Shown: positions 1 to 7,391 of the stretch, in pieces | Layout: every line of letters begins with the position of its first letter | Numbering within the stretch: the stretch's first letter is position 1 | Source: Rhodococcus sp. W8901 | GTDB taxonomy: Bacteria > Actinomycetota > Actinomycetes > Mycobacteriales > Mycobacteriaceae | DNA: 64,000 bases | Assembly (NCBI RefSeq): GCF_013348805.1 | Contig: NZ_CP054690.1 | Span: forward strand, 1,426,001 to 1,490,000 | Direction: 5' to 3' | The notes under the pieces: generated by a model | Told to the model about the DNA's origin: nothing | What the model saw: the letters and a program-made list of their open reading frames with translations, nothing else | Database searches by the model: none | Program-made: the position numbers and the translations under genes

Positions 1-279
1 GGCGAGCCCGTCCATGTCACCACCGGACGCCGGCTGCGCGAGGGGCTGCCCGACGGCGTCGGGACCGCCGTCGTGATGCTCGACGCGGACTGCAGCTTCA
101 CCCACGTCCCGGACCCCGGCAACGAGGTGGAGATCTGGTGGGGTGCGTACCTCGGTCTGCCCGACGAGGTACTGATCTCCGGCAAGCTGCGCGAGGTGGA
201 CGACGAGATCGTGCGCGTGCGCGCCGAACTGCGCGAGCGCAAGGGCTGGATCATGGACATCTACCTGATCCGTCGCTGA
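1..279 (+). CDS. C-terminal 92 residues of an unrecognised protein (partial, runs off the left edge)
   Basis: The reading frame is open from the first base of the window and stops at 277-279, so the start lies outside. The visible part carries a patch around EIWWGAYLGLPDEVLISGKL, a charged helix and the ending GWIMDIYLIRR. I do not recognise the family. There is no signal peptide or membrane segment in this part. A short GC-rich inverted repeat follows at 288-303, so this may be the last gene of an upstream transcript rather than the first gene of the acyl-CoA-dehydrogenase-like cluster at 457. Codon use (high GC at third positions) supports a real gene. Confidence 0.6.
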   Translation, partial: GEPVHVTTGRRLREGLPDGVGTAVVMLDADCSFTHVPDPGNEVEIWWGAYLGLPDEVLISGKLREVDDEIVRVRAELRERKGWIMDIYLIRR

Positions 280-287
280 CAGGCCCG

Positions 288-303
288 CCCACCCCAGGGT
301 GGG
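288..303 (+). terminator. Possible hairpin terminator
   Basis: CCCACCC (288-294) and GGGTGGG (297-303) are perfectly complementary and are followed by ATTT. They lie 9 bases after the stop of the partial gene. The literal loop is two bases, so one or two terminal pairs would open. There is no long T tract. Confidence 0.35.
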
Positions 304-456
304 ATTTCCTCACCCCTACGAGTGTGTGGGTCCACCCTCGGGTTGCTGTTCAGCGGGACGCCGTCGGACGAGGTTGGAAACCGGGAGATTTGGACATCCG
401 ACCTTGGAGCGTCACCCTCGCTCCGAGCCCTACACCTGGACGGCGGTGGAGGAGAT

Positions 457-1590
457 ATGAGGTTTCTCGAAACTGACCGCGGCGTGCTGCAGCGCAGTCT
501 GCCCGGTCTGGACGAGGCGCTGACGCCGATACCGCCGGGCGACCTGGAACGGCGGGGCAGCCCCGGCACCGCGGTGTTCCGGGAGGCCGGTGGGCCGGGC
601 CTCCTCGTGCCCGCCGATCTGGGCGGCATCGGGGCAAGTCCCCTCGAGGCCGTCCGGGTGCAGCGCGCGATCGGCTCGCGGTCACCGTCGCTGGCGGTCG
701 CCACCACGATGCACCACTTCTCGGTGGCGAGCCTCGTTGCGGTGAGCGAGACGAACACCGGTATGGACTGGATGCTGCTGCAGGCCATCGCCGCCGACAG
801 TCTGCTGCTCGCATCCGGCTTCGCGGAAGGGCGCCCGGACGGGCAGATCCTGAAGCCGACCATGACCGCCACCCCCACACCTGACGGCGTCCGGCTGAGC
901 GGGGTCAAGAAGCCATGCAGCCTGTCGCGCTCCATGGATCTGCTGACCGCCAGCGTCATGCTCCCTCGGCCGGACGGCCCGGGAGAACAGCTCGCGGTCG
1001 CGCTCATCCCAGCGAAGGACGACGGCGTCTCGGTCAGCTCGTTCTGGTCCAGTTTCGCGCTGGCCGGTGCCGAAAGCGATCAGGTCACCATCGACGACGT
1101 GCTGGTTCCGTCGGATCTCGTCGTAACCACGTCGGTGAGCGAGGGCGAACAACTCGACGACATCCAGAATGCCGCCTTCCTGTGGTTCGAACTGCTCATC
1201 ACCGGTTCCTACGTCGGAGCCGCCAGCGCCCTGGTGGAGTTGGCGCTCGGTTCGGACCGGATCAGCGAATCCGACCGGCTCCGACTGGTCGTCACGTTGG
1301 AAGGTGCGATGGCGTCGGTGGAGAACATCGCCCGCCGGATGACCGACGAGCTGAACAGCCGGCAACTGCTCGTGGACGCGCTCCTGGTGCGGTACGCCGT
1401 GCAGGATGCGATCGCGGCCGCCGTGCCCCGGGCAGTTGAGCTGCTCGGCGGGATGAATTTCATCACCTCGGACCGGATCGGCTACCTCGCGGCCGCGGTC
1501 AACGGACTGGGCTTCCATCCGCCGGCCCGAGCCAAGATGGCCGGCCCGTTGCTGGGTTACTTCGCCGGGAACCCGCTGGCCATCGCGTAG
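457..1590 (+). CDS. Acyl-CoA dehydrogenase family protein, non-canonical
   Basis: A 377-residue protein with the acyl-CoA dehydrogenase fold order: an N-terminal helical part, a middle beta domain (PDGVRLSGVKKPCSLSRSMD, about residues 142-161) and a C-terminal helical bundle ending ELLGGMNF. Members oxidise acyl-CoA or acyl-carrier thioesters with FAD. The C-terminal stretch after LLGG reads DRIGYLAAAVNGLGFHP. It lacks the YEGT-type glutamate used as catalytic base in classical members, so a biosynthetic or altered reaction is possible (inference). The ATG at 457 is preceded by GGAGGAG. The longer frame back to 322 has no such site. It leads the co-directional cluster that runs to 4522. Confidence 0.82.
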   Translation: MRFLETDRGVLQRSLPGLDEALTPIPPGDLERRGSPGTAVFREAGGPGLLVPADLGGIGASPLEAVRVQRAIGSRSPSLAVATTMHHFSVASLVAVSETNTGMDWMLLQAIAADSLLLASGFAEGRPDGQILKPTMTATPTPDGVRLSGVKKPCSLSRSMDLLTASVMLPRPDGPGEQLAVALIPAKDDGVSVSSFWSSFALAGAESDQVTIDDVLVPSDLVVTTSVSEGEQLDDIQNAAFLWFELLITGSYVGAASALVELALGSDRISESDRLRLVVTLEGAMASVENIARRMTDELNSRQLLVDALLVRYAVQDAIAAAVPRAVELLGGMNFITSDRIGYLAAAVNGLGFHPPARAKMAGPLLGYFAGNPLAIA

Positions 1591-1665
1591 CGCCGATAGC
1601 GTTGCCGCGCAGCGTGATTCCCCGGAACTATCGAAGAAATCGAAACGCATCGAAGGGGTGCCGAC

Positions 1666-1740
1666 ATGAAGATCGAACAGTTCGATCACGCTTCCCGTCA
1701 CGGCCCGAAGGGTGGGGTCTTCGCCCCTGATTCCCGATGA
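1666..1740 (+). CDS. 24-residue small ORF translationally coupled to the next gene
   Basis: The ATG at 1666 is preceded by GAAGGGG with a 7-base spacer. The ORF encodes 24 residues starting MKIEQFDHASRH and ending FAPDSR. Its TGA (1738-1740) overlaps the ATG of the following SDR gene (1737) as ATGA. That SDR start has no Shine-Dalgarno site of its own at a useful distance, which argues that ribosomes arrive by translating this ORF. It could be a leader or coupling peptide, or a small precursor peptide. I recognise no RiPP precursor motif in it. Being short, it could also be chance. Confidence 0.5.
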   Translation: MKIEQFDHASRHGPKGGVFAPDSR

Positions 1741-2786
1741 CCCGGAGCAAGCGAACTCTGCTGCTCACCGGTGGCTCCGGAGTCATCGGCAGGGCCGTGC
1801 TCGACGCGATGGCCGAGGACTTCGACATCGTGTGTCTGCGCGGCAGACGCCCGATCGACGACCCACGGGTCAGCGAGTTTGCCGGTGATTTCACGCACCC
1901 CACGCTGGGCTTGCCGGCCACGGACTACGCCGCTCTGGTGAACCGGGTCGATGTCGTGCTGCACGGAGCAGCGGTCACCAAATGGAACGTGGATCCGGAG
2001 CGCCTCCGGGCGGTCAACGTCCAGGGTCCCGCGTCCATGCTGCGTGTGGCGGCCGACGCCGACGCCCCGCTCTACTACCTGAGTACGGCCTTCGTGATTC
2101 GTCAGGCCCCGGCCGACGAGCGTTTCGCCGGACTGGCCGCCTATTTGGAATCCAAGACGGAGGCGGAGGAGTTGATCCGCGCCGGTTCGGTTCCGGCCGT
2201 CATCCTCCGGCCGTCGGTGGTGACCGGAGACTCCCGTGACGGTCGAATGGCCGCCTTCCAAGGGTTGCACCGCATGTTGGGTAACGCGGTCAGGGGCAAT
2301 CTCCCGGTGGTCCCGGGGGAGATCGAATCCCTGGTCGACACAGTTCCCCTGGACATCGTCGTCGAGGCCGTCGGCAAACTGATTCGTGAGGACGTGACCG
2401 AGGGCGAGTACTGGCTGACCGCGGGAGATCAAGCACTCACGTTCACCGATATCGCCGAGCTGTGCGAGTACGTGTCCCGGCTCGCCTGGATCGGCGCGGT
2501 GCGGCCACGGTTCATGCCCTTCGAGTCCGTCGACCGGTTGTTGTTGCCGCTGTTGGACGACCTGATCTCGGACGGACGACGACGGATGTTCATCGACTTT
2601 CTCGAGTCCGTGTGGGTGTTCCAGTCCAGCGATGCCATGCCCAGTGACCTGGACAGGCTGGGATTCGGTGATCGGGCCACCAAGGACGCCCTCACCGAGG
2701 CGCTCAGGCGCTCGCTGATCTACTGGGCCCAGGTCAAGAAGCTGTTGCCGGCGGAGCCGCCGGTGGTCGAAAGCGCAGTCCGATGA
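1737..2786 (+). CDS. NAD(P)-dependent SDR, thioester-reductase/epimerase-like
   Basis: A 349-residue extended short-chain dehydrogenase. The Rossmann glycine motif TGGSGVIG lies at about residues 11-18, right at the N-terminus. Strand motif YLSTAFV and the catalytic pair in YLESK (Y-x3-K) follow, then RPSVVTG. This pattern matches the thioester reductase/male-sterility NAD-binding group, which releases carrier- or CoA-bound acyl groups as aldehydes or alcohols, and also some sugar epimerases. The overlap with the 24-codon ORF upstream (ATGA) and with the aminotransferase downstream (stop 2786, start 2783) implies one transcript. Producing an aldehyde for the next enzyme is my inference. Confidence 0.8.
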   Translation: MTRSKRTLLLTGGSGVIGRAVLDAMAEDFDIVCLRGRRPIDDPRVSEFAGDFTHPTLGLPATDYAALVNRVDVVLHGAAVTKWNVDPERLRAVNVQGPASMLRVAADADAPLYYLSTAFVIRQAPADERFAGLAAYLESKTEAEELIRAGSVPAVILRPSVVTGDSRDGRMAAFQGLHRMLGNAVRGNLPVVPGEIESLVDTVPLDIVVEAVGKLIREDVTEGEYWLTAGDQALTFTDIAELCEYVSRLAWIGAVRPRFMPFESVDRLLLPLLDDLISDGRRRMFIDFLESVWVFQSSDAMPSDLDRLGFGDRATKDALTEALRRSLIYWAQVKKLLPAEPPVVESAVR

Positions 2787-4030
2787 GCACCGGCATGCTG
2801 CTCGATTCCGATGTGCTGACCGACCGATACCGGAGGCACTTCGGCAGCGGCCGGGCGGCGCTCGGGCGGTTGATCGGTGACCTGGTCGAGGTCGAGTCGT
2901 CGGGTGCCTGGATCACGGTCGCGGACGGCCGTCGGGTCCTGGACTTCGGTGGCTACGGCGTCTATCTGCTGGGGCATCGTCACCCGGCAGTCGTGGAGGC
3001 GGTGTGCGATCAGGTTCGGCGGCACCCGATGGCCTCCCGGGTGTTCTTGGACCCCGTCAGTGCCGGTGCCGCCGCCGCCCTGGCCGAGATCACCCCCGGT
3101 GATCTGGACCTGGTGCACTTCGTCAACTCCGGTGCGGAAGCCACCGAGTGCGCGCTGAAGTTGGCTCGCGCGCAAGGCAAGACGGCTGTGATCACAACCC
3201 GCGCTGGGTTCCACGGCAAGACGCTCGGCGCGCTGAGCGTCACGGCGAACGGCGTGCTGCAGCAGCCCTTCCGACCGTTGCTTCCGCACATCATGGAGGT
3301 CGCCTTCGGCGATCCGGCCGAGCTGGAGGTGGCGTTACGCGCAACCGGCGGCCACGGCTGCTTCATCGTCGAACCGGTGCAGGGGGAGGGCGGCGTGAAC
3401 GTGCCGCCCCCGGGCTACCTGCGCGACGCCGCCGAATTGTGTCGCCGCTACGAGGCGTTGCTGATTGTGGACGAGGTCCAGACCGGTCTCGGTCGGCTGG
3501 GTCGCTGGTGGGGTGTGGACGCCGACGGCGTGGTGCCCGACATGATGTTGGTCGGCAAGGGCCTCTCCGGGGGCGTGATGCCGATTGCCGCGGTGGTGGC
3601 CACGCGGGAGTCCTACGAGCCCTTCGCCCGGGACCCCTACCTCCACACCTCCACGTTCGCGGGGTCGCCGGCGGTGTGTGCGGCCGCCCGTGCCGCCATC
3701 GGCGTGATCCGCGACGAGGACCTCACGGCTCGCGCAGCAATGCTCGGCGAGCACCTCCTCGCGGGCATCCGGACGGCTGTGGCCCGGTACGGCGGCGGCC
3801 GCGTGGCCCACGTGCGTGGCCGCGGGCTGTTGCTGGGCCTCGAGATGGCCTCGAGCGGCCTGGTCGGGGAACTGTTCCTGAACCTTCTGGAACGTGACGT
3901 CCTGGCCAACCACTCACTGAATGCGGCCAACGTGCTGCGCTTCACCCCGCCGGCGATCCTGACCACGGACGAGGTCGAACTCTTCCTCCGCGTCCTCGCC
4001 GAAGCCCTCGAGGACCTGACCCTCACCTGA
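2783..4030 (+). CDS. Class III PLP-dependent aminotransferase
   Basis: A 415-residue fold-type I aminotransferase of class III (acetylornithine/GABA/diamine group). Visible motifs are HFVNSGAEATECALKLAR, the PLP aspartate in LLIVDEVQTGLGRLG, and the PLP lysine in MMLVGKGLSGG followed by MPIAAVVA. It moves an amino group between a glutamate- or alanine-type donor and an aldehyde or keto acid; the substrate cannot be read from sequence. It starts inside the stop of the SDR gene, so the two are translationally coupled. A reductase then transaminase order suits conversion of an acyl thioester to an amine (inference). Confidence 0.88.
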   Translation: MSTGMLLDSDVLTDRYRRHFGSGRAALGRLIGDLVEVESSGAWITVADGRRVLDFGGYGVYLLGHRHPAVVEAVCDQVRRHPMASRVFLDPVSAGAAAALAEITPGDLDLVHFVNSGAEATECALKLARAQGKTAVITTRAGFHGKTLGALSVTANGVLQQPFRPLLPHIMEVAFGDPAELEVALRATGGHGCFIVEPVQGEGGVNVPPPGYLRDAAELCRRYEALLIVDEVQTGLGRLGRWWGVDADGVVPDMMLVGKGLSGGVMPIAAVVATRESYEPFARDPYLHTSTFAGSPAVCAAARAAIGVIRDEDLTARAAMLGEHLLAGIRTAVARYGGGRVAHVRGRGLLLGLEMASSGLVGELFLNLLERDVLANHSLNAANVLRFTPPAILTTDEVELFLRVLAEALEDLTLT

Positions 4031-4051
4031 ACACGATCCTTTGGAGTTCTC

Positions 4052-4522
4052 ATGCGCCACGTAGTCATGCACATCCGCGCCGAGCACGTGCAGCCCGAAG
4101 CGGCCTACGCCCGGATCAGCGACTTCGCCCGCTATCCCGAACTGACGGAAACCGTCCTCGCCCTCGAACTCGAACCCGCGCAGGCGGACGGGTCGGTCAT
4201 CTCCAGTTGGCTGGTCCGGTTCCGCAAGGGCACCTTGCGCTGGACCGAGCGGGACGTGCTCGACCCGATCGCCCGCCGCATCGAATTCGCCCAACTCAGC
4301 GGGGACTTCCTGACGATGGAAGGGTCCTGGCAGCTCGACCCGGAGCCGGATCGTGACGGTGTGCTGATCCGCTTCGAGACCCGATTCGACCTCGGGATAC
4401 CGAGCCTGGCGGAGATCCTCGACCCGGTTGCGGAGTCCACCTTGCGCAGCAACATCGTGCTCATCCTGACAGGCTTGCTCGGTTCCGTGGTCGACGTCGG
4501 GCCGCTCAACGAACCTGTCTGA
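4052..4522 (+). CDS. SRPBCC (polyketide cyclase/lipid-binding fold) protein
   Basis: A 156-residue protein with the START-like helix-grip pattern: an N-terminal strand ending in IRAEHVQPEAAYARISDFARYPE, a central RWTERDVLD strand and a long C-terminal helix. Members bind hydrophobic ligands or act as cyclases or aromatases. It starts 21 bases after the aminotransferase, with TTTGGAG upstream, and ends the cluster that begins at 457. A role in binding or shaping the pathway's lipid or polyketide intermediate is inferred from context only. Confidence 0.75.
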   Translation: MRHVVMHIRAEHVQPEAAYARISDFARYPELTETVLALELEPAQADGSVISSWLVRFRKGTLRWTERDVLDPIARRIEFAQLSGDFLTMEGSWQLDPEPDRDGVLIRFETRFDLGIPSLAEILDPVAESTLRSNIVLILTGLLGSVVDVGPLNEPV

Positions 4523-4561
4523 CCCCGCCCGGCTGTCGGCGCCGGCGCCTACGCTGAGCGC

Positions 4562-5428
4562 ATGCCCGAACTGCCCGAGGTGGAGGCCCTGGCCCAGTTC
4601 CTGCGTGACCATGCCGTGGGGGCGGTGGTCGGTCGCATCGACGTCGCCGCGCTGAGCGTGCTAAAGACGGTCGATCCGCCGATCACGGCGCTGCAGGGCC
4701 GCGACGTCACCGGGGCGCGGCGGTTCGGCAAGCACCTCGCGATGGACTGCGACGGGCTGTGGCTGATCACGCACCTGTCCCGCGGTGGCTGGTTGCGCTG
4801 GGCCGACAACCCCAGCACGGCGCCGCCGAAGCCGGGGAAGGGCCCGCTGGCGCTGCGGGTGCACTTCTTCACCCCCAACGGCGCGACGCCGGCCTTCGAC
4901 CTCACCGAGGCCGGTACCAAGAAGCGGCTCGCGGTGTGGGTGGTGACCGACCCGCATCAGGTGCCGGGCATCGCCCGCCTCGGACCCGACGCGCTCGAGG
5001 TGGCCCGTCCAGAGTTCGGGGAACTGCTCGCCGGGACGTCGGCCCGGATCAAGACCGCGCTGGTGGACCAGTCCCTGCTCGCGGGAATCGGGAACGCGTA
5101 CTCCGACGAGATCCTGCATGCCGCCCGGCTGTCGCCGTTCGCGACGGCGTCGAAACTGACGTCCGACGAGGTCGACGCGCTGTACGACGCGATGCGGTCG
5201 GAACTGTCCGACGCCGCGGCGCGCTCGGTGGGGCAGGAGGCGGCCCGGCTCAAGGGCGAGAAGCGGGCCGGGATGACGGTGCATGCGCGAACGGGAATGC
5301 CGTGCCCGGTGTGCGGCGACACGGTACGCGAGGTGTCGTACGCGGAGCGGTCGTTCCAGTACTGCCCCACATGCCAGACCGGCGGCAAGATCCTCGCCGA
5401 CCGGCGGATGTCACGACTGCTGAAGTAG
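4562..5428 (+). CDS. Fpg/Nei family DNA glycosylase/AP lyase
   Basis: A 288-residue bifunctional base-excision repair enzyme that removes oxidised bases and nicks the abasic site. It begins MPELPEVE, giving the catalytic Pro2 and Glu3. A helix-two-turn-helix region (LVDQSLLAGIGNAYSDEILH) binds DNA, and a C-terminal zinc finger has CPVC near residue 245 and CPTC near residue 268. Full length for the family. The zinc finger reads YCPTCQTGGK where Fpg usually ends in an R-containing loop, so it may be an Nei-like paralogue. Its last 18 bases overlap the convergent gtrA-like gene. Confidence 0.9.
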   Translation: MPELPEVEALAQFLRDHAVGAVVGRIDVAALSVLKTVDPPITALQGRDVTGARRFGKHLAMDCDGLWLITHLSRGGWLRWADNPSTAPPKPGKGPLALRVHFFTPNGATPAFDLTEAGTKKRLAVWVVTDPHQVPGIARLGPDALEVARPEFGELLAGTSARIKTALVDQSLLAGIGNAYSDEILHAARLSPFATASKLTSDEVDALYDAMRSELSDAAARSVGQEAARLKGEKRAGMTVHARTGMPCPVCGDTVREVSYAERSFQYCPTCQTGGKILADRRMSRLLK

Positions 5429-5851
5429 CGGCTGCCGGCGGCCGAACACCCAGCCGCGCAGTGCGATGAACCGGAGCCCGCCGACGACGCCGCTCACGGC
5501 GATCACCAGCGCGATCGACACCAGGCCGCCGACGTCGGGGAAGAAGAAGTGCAGCAGCGCCAGGGCCAGGGAACTGATGAGCAGGCCTAGCAGGGCCAGC
5601 GCGCCGCCCTCCCACTGGGCGGCGAACCAGGGCACCCGGTCGGCGGCGCGGAAGGTGCGGCGTCGATGCAGCTCGTTGGCCAGCACCGTGCTGGTCGCGA
5701 CACCGACGGCGTTCGCCAACAGCGTCCCGTAGGCGTCGAGAACGAGGAACGACAGCGCGTACAGCATATTGCTGGATCCGCCCACCAGGGCAAACCTGGT
5801 GAGCTGGGCGGCCCATCCGTCGCCGCCCAGACGCCTGTCGAGCACGGACAT
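5411..5851 (-). CDS. GtrA family membrane protein
   Basis: A 146-residue protein with four predicted transmembrane helices (around ALVGGSSNMLYALSFLVL, LLANAVGVATSTVLANEL, LALLGLLISSLALALLHFF and GLVSIALVIAVSGVVGGL) and the GtrA signature ANELHRRRTFR after helix two. Family members are thought to help move polyprenyl-phosphate-linked sugars across the membrane during cell-wall glycan or glycolipid synthesis. The start at 5851 is chosen because GGGAG lies 6 bases upstream; a longer frame to 5902 lacks this. It is tail-to-tail with the glycosylase and overlaps it by 18 bases. Confidence 0.82.
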   Translation of the reverse strand: MSVLDRRLGGDGWAAQLTRFALVGGSSNMLYALSFLVLDAYGTLLANAVGVATSTVLANELHRRRTFRAADRVPWFAAQWEGGALALLGLLISSLALALLHFFFPDVGGLVSIALVIAVSGVVGGLRFIALRGWVFGRRQPLLQQS

Positions 5852-5909
5852 CGAGGTCTCCCACAGCCTGAGATTTGGTTGCAGTTCGCAACCGTAGCTC
5901 ACGGGGGAT

Positions 5910-7391
5910 TCAGTGACGGTGCCGGTATCCGAGCCAGGCCTCGCGGCGGGTGCGCAGCGGATCGGTCTCCACGCGGGACTCCGCGTCGATGATCAGGGTG
6001 TCACGGCGCTCCAGCGAGTAACGCGGCCACGTCCCGAGCGGCCGCCCACCGCGCGCGAAGCGGAGCCAGTGGCTCTGCATCGTGTCGGTGACGACGCGCA
6101 GGTCGCGGCGGCCGCCGAGCGAGGTGAGGGTGCGCGCCGCGGGCCCCCGTGCACCGAACACCGCGAACAGTTCCGTCGCGTGCGTCGCCCCCAGGCCGGT
6201 CAGGCGCAGGAGGCGGGGCGCGAAGTCGTACCGGTACATGTAGGTGTCGCTGTGGCGCGTGTGCGCGTGTGCGCAGCGCACCGACGGCTCCCAGAAGACG
6301 ACGTCGCCGCCGAGATCCGCGGCGGCCCGCCGGCCGGGGTATCCGGGATACGCGCCGATCGCGCGAGCCTTGATCGCGGGATCGGTGTCTTCGAACATCT
6401 TCTCGATCCGATCCCGGTTCGTGGGAAGGATGTCGAGGAAGCGCGGGAAGATCCGGCCCTCGTGCGCGTTGGTGCCGATCAACAGTGGCACCCGGTGTTC
6501 GGTTCCCGCCTCGAACGCATTCAGTGGGTGCTCCGGCAACAGGTCACCGTCGGCGACCGCAGCGAACGGACGGGTGCCGGGCACCTCGTCGGCCCCACGG
6601 GTACTGAGCGTGGTGGCCGCCTGCACGAGGAGTTCGGGTGCGGCGGTGGTCAGGAACTCGGTCACGTCGGACCCGCAGACGCCCGCGATGTCGAGGAACT
6701 CGCGAGCCCACAGCGCCGCCAGTTCCCGGCCGTTCGAGGTGGCCGGGGGCGGGCTCTGGGCGATGGCGCGCGCGAACAGGCCCTTCGCGGCGGGCGTGCA
6801 CATCAGGGTGACGACCGCGTCGGCGCCGGCGGACTCGCCGAACAGTGTCACGTTGGCGGGGTCGCCCCCGAACGCGGCGATGTTGCGCTGCACCCACTGC
6901 AATGCGGCAACCTGGTCGCGCAGGCCGAGGTTGGTATCGAATGGTCGTTCGGGCGTGGAGAACTCGGAGAAGTCCAGGTAGCCGAGGGCGCCGAGCCGGT
7001 AGTTCAACGAGACGAACACGACGTCGCCGCGGCGGACCAGCGAGGCGCCACTGTACAGCGGCGCCGACGAGGTTCCGGCCGTGTGTGCGCCGCCGTGGAT
7101 GAACACAATGACCGGCCTGGCGGCGCTGCTCGGGTCGGCCGACCTCAGCACGTTGATGGTCAGGCAGTTCTCGTCGCCCTGTCTGCGCTGCTGCGGCGCG
7201 GAGGGACCGAACTCGGTGGCGTCGCGGACGCCGGCCCACGGCTGTACCGGTTCCGGAGCGCGCAGCCGGAGCGCTCCCACCGGCGGTGCAGCGTACGGAA
7301 TTCCCCTCCACGACAACAGATCCGGAAGTCGGCGCCCACGGACCACGCCTTCGGCGAGGGTGACCTCGACCTCGAGGCCGCCCCCGGTCAT
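5910..7391 (-). CDS. Type B carboxylesterase (copy 2 of a tandem pair)
   Basis: A 493-residue alpha/beta hydrolase of the carboxylesterase/lipase type B family. It has RGRRLPDLLSWRGIPYAAPP at the N-terminus, the oxyanion motif VFIHGGAHTAG, the nucleophile elbow FGESAGA, LIGTNAHEGRIF for the acidic region and a C-terminal GATHATELFAVFG carrying the catalytic histidine. It hydrolyses carboxylic esters, probably in the cytoplasm since no signal peptide is seen. The ATG at 7391 overlaps the TGA of the upstream paralogue (ATGA). The two proteins share most motifs, so this is a tandem duplication. It is the last gene of the fadD-led operon. Confidence 0.88.
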   Translation of the reverse strand: MTGGGLEVEVTLAEGVVRGRRLPDLLSWRGIPYAAPPVGALRLRAPEPVQPWAGVRDATEFGPSAPQQRRQGDENCLTINVLRSADPSSAARPVIVFIHGGAHTAGTSSAPLYSGASLVRRGDVVFVSLNYRLGALGYLDFSEFSTPERPFDTNLGLRDQVAALQWVQRNIAAFGGDPANVTLFGESAGADAVVTLMCTPAAKGLFARAIAQSPPPATSNGRELAALWAREFLDIAGVCGSDVTEFLTTAAPELLVQAATTLSTRGADEVPGTRPFAAVADGDLLPEHPLNAFEAGTEHRVPLLIGTNAHEGRIFPRFLDILPTNRDRIEKMFEDTDPAIKARAIGAYPGYPGRRAAADLGGDVVFWEPSVRCAHAHTRHSDTYMYRYDFAPRLLRLTGLGATHATELFAVFGARGPAARTLTSLGGRRDLRVVTDTMQSHWLRFARGGRPLGTWPRYSLERRDTLIIDAESRVETDPLRTRREAWLGYRHRH

